Assembly (NCBI RefSeq): GCF_018448935.1 | Contig: NZ_RCWC01000001.1 | Span: 1-64,000, forward strand | Source: Photorhabdus noenieputensis | GTDB lineage: Bacteria > Pseudomonadota > Gammaproteobacteria > Enterobacterales > Enterobacteriaceae | Direction of reading: 5' to 3' | Length of the DNA stretch: 64,000 bases | Shown: positions 57,186-64,000 of the stretch, one piece after another | Layout: each line of letters starts with the position of its first letter | Numbering within the stretch: position 1 is the first letter of the stretch | Made by a program: the position numbers and the translations under genes | Notes under the pieces: generated by a model | Database searches by the model: none | Told to the model about the DNA's origin: nothing | The model's input: only the letters and a program-made list of their open reading frames with translations

Positions 57186-57704
57186 TTAAGTGAGAATTTG
57201 AATTTTTTTACATTTGTTATGTGCCCGTTGCAAATACTGTTTTACTGAACTGGAAGAAACCTGGAGTTGATCAGCTATTTGGCTATAACGCAGTCCCTGT
57301 AGCTGTGCCAGCAAAAAAGCGCTTTTTACTTGGACAGGCAATTTATCAAGAGTGATCTCAAGTTTTTCAAGCTGTTCAAATGTGGCGATTCTGCTTTCAG
57401 CAGAGGGCATGGTCATTTCTGGTGTCGAGTTTATATATTCCAAATAGTTCTCTTCGGTCTTCCTTCGACGGTAATAGTTGGCAACCAGGCAGCGAGCTAC
57501 GGTCGCCAGAAAAGGCCGCGGTTGGCGGATGTCTGACAAATTTGAACTTGATAGAACGTTCAGGAAAGTGTCCTGCGTGAGATCCTCAGCATGGCAGGGG
57601 CAAGGGACTTTACAGCGTAGCCAGTTGTATAACCAGTCATGATGTTCAAAGTAAAATTGTTGCGCAGAACTATTAATTTCAAGCATGGCTTTCTGTACTG
57701 CCAT
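57186..57704 (-). CDS. ECF sigma factor, FecI type
   Basis: 172 residues from ATG 57704. Sigma region 2 (HHDWLYNWLRCKVPCPCHAE DLTQDTF), region 2.4 (RPFLATVARCLVANYYRRRK) and region 4 (LPVQVKSAFLLAQLQGLRYS then QLQVSSSSVKQYLQRA), as in iron-starvation sigma factors FecI/PvdS. A Fur-like box lies 26 bp before the start. No fecR-like anti-sigma gene follows, and the TonB receptor downstream has no signalling domain. Target promoters are not known. Confidence 0.88.
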   Translation of the reverse strand: MAVQKAMLEINSSAQQFYFEHHDWLYNWLRCKVPCPCHAEDLTQDTFLNVLSSSNLSDIRQPRPFLATVARCLVANYYRRRKTEENYLEYINSTPEMTMPSAESRIATFEQLEKLEITLDKLPVQVKSAFLLAQLQGLRYSQIADQLQVSSSSVKQYLQRAHNKCKKIQILT

Positions 57705-57729
57705 TATGATTTCCAACAACCTGAATAAA

Positions 57730-57750
57730 TGAAAATGATTATTATTTTCA
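57730..57750. promoter_or_regulatory. Fur box before the ECF sigma gene
   Basis: GAAAATGATTATTATTTTC (57731-57749) matches about 15 of 19 positions of the Fur consensus GATAATGATAATCATTATC. Iron-replete repression of the sigma factor is expected. Confidence 0.75.
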
Positions 57751-58028
57751 TGTTGGCATCATCTGTCAAGCTGTTGGACTTAAGTGAGTTCTCTTATGGC
57801 ATTTTGCTACAATCGGATGGGTTTTTAAGATCGAGAAAAAGCGTAAGTGTGTCATGAAAAAACAGATAAAACTTTAATCATTAAAGGTAAAAGGCTGTGA
57901 TTAGGTTTTTTCAAAGCGGGTAGAAAATTCGATATTATACTGACATTGAGCGAGAAAACATGAGGAAAGATGGGCTTTAAATTGCTTAATAAGGTGACAA
58001 AATGACTGGGCTAACTAAATAACAGGAA

Positions 58029-58156
58029 TATACCCATTATCTTTCAAGTTACCTCTTTGTTGGCTGCGCTCACTCACCCCCGGTCACATAGTTCGCTATG
58101 TTCCCGGGAATTCGCTCCTTTGCCGTCGCGATGCATCTTGAAATCCATAGGGTATA
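58029..58156. repeat. ERIC-type repeat copy 6
   Basis: About 128 bp, TATACCC to GGGTATA, same orientation as copies 3 and 5. It lies in the 497-bp gap between the sigma gene start and the LysE gene end; no gene is seen in the rest of that gap. Confidence 0.88.
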
Positions 58157-58201
58157 TATCAGTATTGAAACGTTCGTTGCCAATTCCTATTTTGGAGAAA
58201 T

Positions 58202-58840
58202 TCAAACAGACATAAATAATAACCGAACAGCAAATCCGATCAGCACCAGTCCCATCACCCGCTCGAACCAATACCCTTTCTGTATAAATTTATTACGAAT
58301 CAATATATTAGAAAAAATCACACTGACCAATACAAACCATACCGCATTGACCACACACATCCACACTCCATAAAACATTTGTATCAGGATAGGTGTATTG
58401 CTACTCACCACAGTCGTGAAAATTGCCAAAAAGAACAACGTCGCCTTAGGATTAAGGGCGTTTGTCATAAACCCCATCAGAAATGCTTTCCATCTACTCT
58501 GTGAAGCTTGAACAATTCCTTCACTCTCTAAGACAGCCAAATCGGTAGGCTTACTCCTGATAAATTTGATACCGAGCCATATGATGTAAGTTCCGCCAAC
58601 AAGTTTTGCTAATTCCATTAACCACGGAGTGGTATGCAGCAATGCACTAACCCCCACTAGTGTATAGATGACGTGTACTGATATTCCCGCTCCGATACCC
58701 ACTGCCGTACACATCCCAGCCCAGCGACCAAACCTCACACTTTGTCGTATGGTAACCGCGAAATCTGGCCCCGGAGCTACCACTGCCAGAAAATGAATCA
58801 CCGCCAGTCCTAGAAATTCCCCCCAATAGTTATGCAACAT
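58202..58840 (-). CDS. LysE/RhtB family amino-acid exporter
   Basis: 212 residues from ATG 58840 (MLHNYWGEFLGLAVIHFLAV), with ctggag upstream; a longer in-frame version is not supported. Six hydrophobic segments, the family signature AVVAPGPDFAVTIRQSVRFG and NPKATLFFLAIFTTV. Exports an amino acid or derivative across the inner membrane. Lies between the iron sigma factor and the TonB receptor. Confidence 0.88.
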   Translation of the reverse strand: MLHNYWGEFLGLAVIHFLAVVAPGPDFAVTIRQSVRFGRWAGMCTAVGIGAGISVHVIYTLVGVSALLHTTPWLMELAKLVGGTYIIWLGIKFIRSKPTDLAVLESEGIVQASQSRWKAFLMGFMTNALNPKATLFFLAIFTTVVSSNTPILIQMFYGVWMCVVNAVWFVLVSVIFSNILIRNKFIQKGYWFERVMGLVLIGFAVRLLFMSV

Positions 58841-59411
58841 ATTAACTCCAGAATGACAGCGGACAAGGTGAACAGCGTTGCTGCAAATCATTGATGTTTT
58901 TAAATACACTTTCAAAATAATCGGCTACACGAGGTGGTTTATTTTCTGCCTCATAAAATGCCATTCCAATCCGTCCTATGCTCGGTGCATTCAAATATTT
59001 ATCAAATCCATGTCCCAGTATTTTTACCCAGTTACATCGCTAAAATACTAGGAACAAATTGCTTTACTCGAATGGCCAAAATAAATAAGTGTGTTAAAAG
59101 GATAGTTAAATCATGTGCCGCAAAAAAAAACTAAATAAGATGAACCATACGATAAAATAACAAGCGTCTTAATTTAACAGGTATCCATTCTGACGACAAT
59201 ATACCTTCTTCAATAAAGAAATGACTATTTTATTAATCAAGGTAATTATGATTATTAAATAAAGTTAATAATTAATTCAACTAAATAAGTGTGATTTTTC
59301 AGAAGAACAGTCAATTGTGATATTTCAGTGTCAGAGTGAGAAAGAAACTTGGAGAGCTGAATGGTCAGCAGTCTGAGTTCCCTCAAATAGAGGGAACTAT
59401 CAGGTAAGAAA
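58841..59411. other. Gap without genes
   Basis: 571 bp with no convincing coding sequence. A 7-bp stem gttccct/agggaac (59377-59397) lies just past the TonB receptor stop and may be its weak terminator. Confidence 0.5.
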
Positions 59412-61712
59412 TCAGAACTTCTGCGAGACGCTGAATTTAATGTTACGTCCAATCCCGGAAACCGATTCACCGAGGTATGGATGGTAATCACGATTAAACA
59501 GGTTATTTACTGTTACACGCGCTTCGAGACCTTGCCAGAAATTGGGTTGCCAACTGGCAAATAAGCCATGCAGTGCATAACCTTTGCTTTTGGGTATTGA
59601 CCAAAGTGTTGCCATTGGATCTCCATCTTTAGGCGATCTGTCTTGTTTGCGGACAAAATCTCCTGTCCAGCCTATTGCCATTTGCCATTGAGGGATTTTT
59701 ACCCCTAACATGGCGCGGGCAGAAGTGGGGGGAATTTCCGCAATCCAGGTTTTATTACCCCAAGGATCGCGAGGTGAAGCATCTCTCTGACCACGGATCG
59801 TTGAATAAGAAAGTTTTCCGAACAGGTAATTGCTGTCGTAGAAAGTCTCGATTTCCAGCCCTTGAATGGTGTATCCCGGTAAATTACGGTAGTTGGATAA
59901 AGGTTTTCCGCAATCTGGTGATTTACACACTATTCCGCGACGGGTAAATATTTCATCCTTGCCTCTATTACGGAATAAAGTCGTACGGATTTGTAAATTA
60001 TCTTGGTCCGCCAGCAGGTTATTGAAATTCAGAATCGCACCGAAGCGTAAACCAGTTATTCTTTCTACATCCAAGTTACGGCTGGTGGCAGTGACACTTG
60101 CCTTGGCATATTGCATTTCATACTGTTCATCCACTAACGGAGCGCGCCATGTTCGGCTGATATCTGAAAATAGTGACAGGTTTTGTGTTGCTTTCCACAT
60201 GATACCAAAATGAGGAGACCAGCCGGTATAGGTGACATTGCGGTAATCATGGCCTACATTTGGTGAGTTATCATTGTAGATTGCCGCGATATTGGGTTTG
60301 CCAATATTGGTGATATGGTCATAGCGAACACCGGGTGTCACAGTAACACTGCCGATAACCATTGCATCCTGTAAATAGAAACTATTCGTTTTTTGCTCGC
60401 CTGAGGGCATATAGGTTGGCTGAAAATAGCCATGATTATATTCAGGTTTTTTGTCTTTGCTTTTATCATGGATAAGGGTGTTACGTTGATTTTTATGCCA
60501 ACGAACTCCAACTAATAATGTGTGTTCTATCGGCCCGGTTATAAAAGCACTTTTGTTATTTATATCTGCTAAGTTATCCACATAGTCGATCCAGCTTTCA
60601 TTTCCCAATGAACCAAGAAAACCGCTGTGGGCCTTTTCAGAGCGTTTATCATGCTGTTCTGTTTTCGAATAGGCATAGGTTGCTGTCAGGTTAAGTAACG
60701 GATTGTCTTCTGGTGCAATGTTCCATTTAGCTGTGTAATTTTGGTCTGTTTGATCACGATAAACCAACTTCCGACGCCAGGCTTCATTCCAACCATATTT
60801 TTCAACGTCGGCTTCTGACGGAACGGCTATCTCATCACGTTTTGCTGCCCACGGCTGCCAGCCATCAGAATCAGAACGCATCGCAGAAAGTGTCAATGTA
60901 TTGGCATCGTTCAGGTAAAAGTTAGTTTTCAGTAAATAGGATGCCTGATCACTTTTAGAGAACGCAAAACGGGTACCATCCGGTCGTTTAATATTGCCGC
61001 CATCTCGTTTGCTCATATATAGCAGACCGTCAGCAAAGCCCTCTATTGTTCGGCCATAGACTGCGCTGCTATAAATATTTTGGCGATCATTGGTGTGATA
61101 ACTGTATTTCAGCAATCCGCCAAAATCTTCTCCCGGCCGTAACAAATCATTGGCATCTTTGGTGACAACTTTAACTGTTCCGCCAAATCCGCCATTACCA
61201 TCAAGTAGATTATGTGGGCCTTTATCGACATCGACTCGCTTGATTAATTCGGGTTCAATAAAGATAGAGCCTTGGAGATATTTCTCGAAGCCTTTTGGTG
61301 CGTCATCTAAGGTGACTTTAACGTCTTCGGTATCACCCATTCCCCAGATATTCAGAGTTTGGCCGCCCGGACGAGGCGATCCTGACATGGAAACGCCGGG
61401 AAGTTGATCGAGCAGCTCAGCAATATTATCTGCCTGGGTACGTTCAATATCCTCTTTTTTCAGTACTGAGCTTCCAGCACTGACGCTGTTATTCAACCCG
61501 CCAATAACAGAAAGTGTAGAAAGTGTAATGATTTTCTCTGATTTTTCCGGTTTTTCTTTAAATTTTTGCTCTTCATTTTCCTGCGCCGCCAGATAACTTG
61601 GCAGGCCAGTACTCAGCATAATTATGCTCGATAAAGCATAATGAAGAGTGCGGTTAATTGGCTGGGTAGTCGCTATAGCTGAGCTTTTTTGTGGTTTCCC
61701 GCTATTTTTCAT
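59412..61712 (-). CDS. TonB-dependent outer-membrane receptor
   Basis: 766 residues from ATG 61712 (MKNSGKPQKSSAIATTQPIN..), with AAGGA upstream; ATGs at 61724 and 61772 are alternatives. An extended signal region with hydrophobic core SSIIMLSTGLPSYLAA is followed by a TonB-box-like stretch (KIITLSTLSVIGG), the plug (ADNIAELLDQLPGVSMSGSP, DGNGGFGGTVKVVTKDAN) and a 22-strand-type barrel ending in SVSQKF with terminal Phe. There is no N-terminal STN signalling domain. The style is that of heme/hemoglobin or transferrin-type receptors, but the ligand cannot be fixed from sequence. Confidence 0.88.
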   Translation of the reverse strand: MKNSGKPQKSSAIATTQPINRTLHYALSSIIMLSTGLPSYLAAQENEEQKFKEKPEKSEKIITLSTLSVIGGLNNSVSAGSSVLKKEDIERTQADNIAELLDQLPGVSMSGSPRPGGQTLNIWGMGDTEDVKVTLDDAPKGFEKYLQGSIFIEPELIKRVDVDKGPHNLLDGNGGFGGTVKVVTKDANDLLRPGEDFGGLLKYSYHTNDRQNIYSSAVYGRTIEGFADGLLYMSKRDGGNIKRPDGTRFAFSKSDQASYLLKTNFYLNDANTLTLSAMRSDSDGWQPWAAKRDEIAVPSEADVEKYGWNEAWRRKLVYRDQTDQNYTAKWNIAPEDNPLLNLTATYAYSKTEQHDKRSEKAHSGFLGSLGNESWIDYVDNLADINNKSAFITGPIEHTLLVGVRWHKNQRNTLIHDKSKDKKPEYNHGYFQPTYMPSGEQKTNSFYLQDAMVIGSVTVTPGVRYDHITNIGKPNIAAIYNDNSPNVGHDYRNVTYTGWSPHFGIMWKATQNLSLFSDISRTWRAPLVDEQYEMQYAKASVTATSRNLDVERITGLRFGAILNFNNLLADQDNLQIRTTLFRNRGKDEIFTRRGIVCKSPDCGKPLSNYRNLPGYTIQGLEIETFYDSNYLFGKLSYSTIRGQRDASPRDPWGNKTWIAEIPPTSARAMLGVKIPQWQMAIGWTGDFVRKQDRSPKDGDPMATLWSIPKSKGYALHGLFASWQPNFWQGLEARVTVNNLFNRDYHPYLGESVSGIGRNIKFSVSQKF

Positions 61713-61916
61713 TGTTATAAGCATCCTTGGAATGTCGTTAAGTAGAAAAGTTGCACTTACAGGATAGGTCACTTAATGCAAGGAATCGGGCAGGGAAAAG
61801 TTAATAACGGTATTAATTAATTATTTTATTGGTCAAGATATTTTCAAATCTGAGCTAAAAGTGTCTTTTAACCGTCGCTCTGATGTTGTCACTGGATTGC
61901 TCTTGAGTCTATTTTT

Positions 61917-61932
61917 ATGTATGTTTATACAG
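61917..61932. promoter_or_regulatory. LexA-like SOS box before dinB
   Basis: ATGT-ATGTTTAT-ACAG differs from the LexA pattern CTGT-N8-ACAG at one base. It lies 24 bp before the dinB ATG, where LexA repression of dinB is expected. Confidence 0.75.
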
Positions 61933-61956
61933 TTATTGTTGATAGGCTAAAGCAGA

Positions 61957-63012
61957 ATGCGAAAGATTATTCATGTTGATATGGATTGTTTCTACGCAGC
62001 GATTGAAATGCGTGATGATCCGTCACTTCGTCATATTCCCATTGCTGTGGGCGGCAGTGCAGACAAGCGGGGTGTTATTAGTACAGCTAATTATCCTGCC
62101 CGTCGTTTTGGGGTACGTAGTGCAATGTCTACTGCAATGGCGCTGAAACTCTGCCCTCAACTTAAGGTTCTTCCGGGGCGTATGGCGCTGTATAGGGAGG
62201 TTTCCCGGCATATCCATCAGATATTGTCTCGTTATACTGAGTGGATAGAACCTCTGTCATTGGATGAAGCTTATCTGGATGTCACTGATAGCCATCATTG
62301 TTATGGATCTGCCACGCTTATCGCACAGGAGATCCGTCAATCCATTTTTGATGAATTACAATTGACGGCATCAGCCGGTATTGCTCCGGTGAAATTTTTG
62401 GCAAAAATCGCTTCTGATATTAATAAACCGAATGGGCAGTATGTAATCCCTCCGGATCGAGTGGCTGATTTTGTTAAGGTTTTACCTTTGCGAAAAATTC
62501 CGGGGGTTGGCAAAGTCATGGTGCAACGGCTGGCTAATATGGGGCTGGAAACCTGTTCTGATGTACAAAAATATGACGTTATTGTTTTGGTGAAACAATT
62601 GGGGAAATTTGGTCAGGTACTTTGGGATCGTTGTCACGGTATTGATGAACGGTTGGTGAATCCAGATCGTTTGCGAAAATCAATTGGCGTGGAGCAGACA
62701 CTTGCGAGAGATATTTATCAATGGGAACAGTGCACTGAACTGATAGAAAGTTTATATCTGGAATTAGAAAAACGGTTGAGTAACGTTAAACCTGATCTGC
62801 GGATTGCCCGTCAGGGGATTAAACTGAAATTTGATGATTTTCAACTAACCACTCAGGAGCATGTCCATCCACTATTGGATAAGCAGGATTTACTACAATT
62901 GGCCCAGAAAACATGGACATCTCGCCGGGAAGGACGTGGTGTTCGTTTAGTTGGCTTGCACGTGACGTTGCAGGACCCAGAAATTGAGCGGCAACTCTTG
63001 CTTGAATGGTAA
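61957..63012 (+). CDS. dinB: DNA polymerase IV
   Basis: Y-family translesion polymerase of 351 residues, the E. coli length. Catalytic acids in MRKIIHVDMDCFYAAIEMRD (Asp8) and SLDEAYLDVT (Asp-Glu pair); steric gate FYAA; HhH KIPGVGKVMVQRLANMGL; little finger to residue 351. Lacks the C-terminal clamp peptide only if QLLLEW is excluded: that tail matches the beta-clamp binding end. SOS-regulated. Confidence 0.96.
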   Translation: MRKIIHVDMDCFYAAIEMRDDPSLRHIPIAVGGSADKRGVISTANYPARRFGVRSAMSTAMALKLCPQLKVLPGRMALYREVSRHIHQILSRYTEWIEPLSLDEAYLDVTDSHHCYGSATLIAQEIRQSIFDELQLTASAGIAPVKFLAKIASDINKPNGQYVIPPDRVADFVKVLPLRKIPGVGKVMVQRLANMGLETCSDVQKYDVIVLVKQLGKFGQVLWDRCHGIDERLVNPDRLRKSIGVEQTLARDIYQWEQCTELIESLYLELEKRLSNVKPDLRIARQGIKLKFDDFQLTTQEHVHPLLDKQDLLQLAQKTWTSRREGRGVRLVGLHVTLQDPEIERQLLLEW

Positions 63013-63047
63013 TTCCCCTGCCATCACATAGGGCAGGGGAGAACTGA

Positions 63048-64000
63048 TTAAGCCTTTTCAGGAATGGCTTTCAGAATTGCAGTCAGCAGTTGCCAATATT
63101 GCCCGACACTCTTGATGTGCACTTGTTCGTCAGGAGAGTGAGCGCCCGTAATGGTTGGCCCGATAGATACCATATCCATATCAGGATAAGGTTTCTTGAA
63201 GAGTCCACATTCCAGCCCGGCGTGGATCACCATAATATTCGGTATCTTATCGAATAACTGTTGATAAGTTTCACGTACTAAGTGCATGACCGGAGAACTT
63301 GCATCTGGCTGCCAGCCGGGATAATCACCTTTAGCGGTAATCTCGGCATTTGACAGTTTAGCTAGCGAAGAGAGCATACCGATGACATAGGACTTGCCGC
63401 TGTCGATGAGCGAACGGATTAAGCAAATGATGTTTACCTTATCTTGTTCCATTGCAACAACGCCCACGTTTAGCGAAGTTTCTACTACACCTTTGATGAC
63501 ATCGCTCATACGGATAACACCATTGGGGGTGCTGTTTAGCAATGAGATAAAACGGTTTTGGCAATCATCAGTTAATGCCTGAATATCGGTTTCGATCTCT
63601 TCCAGTAATACAGTCAGGTTTTTCTCAACGATGGCATACTCATTTTTCAGTATATCTAAGTACTTGTCTTTCAGTTGGGTAAGCTGTTCTGCTTTATCGG
63701 CAGGGATAGCGACAATAACATGGCCTTCGCGTGGAATGGCATTACGTAGCGTACCGCCTTGGAAGTCGAGCAGTTTTAGCCCCAATTCCTCAGTATGGGC
63801 GGCAAGGAAGCGTGCCAGTAGTTTGTTGGCATTAGCCAGTCCTAAATGAATATCACAACCGGAATGCCCGCCTTTTAGACCTTTAATTATCAGTTTTAAC
63901 GCCTTGTAGTTAGCCGGAACAGCTTCACGAGTCAATGCTAAAGTGGTGGTAAAATCGATACCTCCAGCGCAACCCATGTAGATTTCCCCTTCTTCTTCTG
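63048..64000 (-). CDS. pepD: Aminoacyl-histidine dipeptidase (peptidase D), 5' part outside window
   Basis: A cytoplasmic M20 family metallodipeptidase cleaving Xaa-His dipeptides such as carnosine. About the last 317 residues are present; the frame remains open to 64000 (EEEGEIYMGCAGGIDFTT), and E. coli PepD is about 485 residues. Visible: LKGGHSGCDIHLGLANANKL (metal-binding His region), HAGLECGLFKKPYPDMDMVS and TGAHSPDEQVHIKSV near the C-terminus. Convergent with dinB. Confidence 0.96.
   Translation of the reverse strand, partial: EEEGEIYMGCAGGIDFTTTLALTREAVPANYKALKLIIKGLKGGHSGCDIHLGLANANKLLARFLAAHTEELGLKLLDFQGGTLRNAIPREGHVIVAIPADKAEQLTQLKDKYLDILKNEYAIVEKNLTVLLEEIETDIQALTDDCQNRFISLLNSTPNGVIRMSDVIKGVVETSLNVGVVAMEQDKVNIICLIRSLIDSGKSYVIGMLSSLAKLSNAEITAKGDYPGWQPDASSPVMHLVRETYQQLFDKIPNIMVIHAGLECGLFKKPYPDMDMVSIGPTITGAHSPDEQVHIKSVGQYWQLLTAILKAIPEKA

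Noticed and set aside
58074-58373. Short ORFs on both strands around ERIC copy 6
   Set aside because: Generated by the repeat and by the antisense strand of the LysE gene.
1-64000. CRISPR arrays, rRNA operons, prophage structural genes
   Set aside because: No regularly spaced direct repeats with spacers, no rRNA-like sequence and no phage morphogenesis genes were seen. The six ERICs are dispersed, not arrayed.

Overview
The window looks like a chromosome segment of Photorhabdus or a very close Morganellaceae relative (Enterobacterales). The pointers are the core gene order (mltC-yggX-mutY / trmB-yggL-glsB-yggN / hemW-rdgB-yggT-proC-yggS / yggR / ruvX-yqgE-gshB-rsmE, then lysR-lysA, fadE, gmhA, yafJ-yafK, nqrABCDEF-apbE-nqrM, dinB, pepD), six ERIC-type repeats of about 125 bp, and an integrative element remnant at a tRNA-Phe. 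The genus is inferred from gene order and style; no search was run.

Layout. (1) 1-4387: decayed integrative/conjugative-element or genomic-island DNA ending at the 3' end of tRNA-Phe (4388-4463, minus). It holds a CdiA-type toxin tail broken by two apparent frameshifts with an intact immunity gene, an N6-methylase-like gene whose SAM motif I is scrambled, debris ORFs and the N-terminal stub of a MobH-type relaxase. (2) 4.5-10.4 kb: conserved housekeeping genes. (3) 10.4-13.3 kb: small accessory patch with an orphan iron-siderophore binding protein, an uncharacterised membrane-active-looking protein and a long AT-rich gap. (4) 13.3-21.1 kb: conserved block. (5) 21.3-25.6 kb: orphan prepilin peptidase, a DsbA-like thioredoxin, a metallo-beta-lactamase-fold protein lacking its metal motif, and two LysR regulators. 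(6) 25.7-39.5 kb: lysA, fadE with a FadR-like operator, gmhA, yafJ, yafK and the complete Na+-translocating NADH:quinone reductase operon with its two maturation genes. (7) 39.5-61.9 kb: a 22-kb accessory hotspot between nqrM and dinB. (8) 61.9-64.0 kb: dinB with a LexA-like box, and pepD running off the end.

The hotspot is a chain of modules: a small AT-rich secreted peptide; a pore-former-like toxin with an overlapping membrane immunity gene; a TnpB relic with a preserved right end; an IetA/IetS AAA-ATPase plus subtilisin-like protease pair; a complete eight-gene Nit1C cluster (nitA regulator divergent from nitBCDEFGH), bracketed by two inverted ERIC copies; a HigBA-like toxin-antitoxin pair; a glycerophosphodiester phosphodiesterase; an iron-type ECF sigma factor behind a Fur-like box but with no FecR; a LysE exporter; and a TonB-dependent receptor.

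The most interesting unit is Nit1C. The family is linked to cyanide/nitrile nitrogen use, but the product of the pathway is not established to my knowledge. The sequence shows a sigma-54 promoter (TGGCAC-N5-TCGCA) before nitB and, about 120 bp upstream, two identical 14-bp palindromes 22 bp apart that overlap the first possible start of nitA. Together they form a readable switch: a PAS-PAS-AAA-Fis activator binding tandem sites to drive a seven-gene operon.
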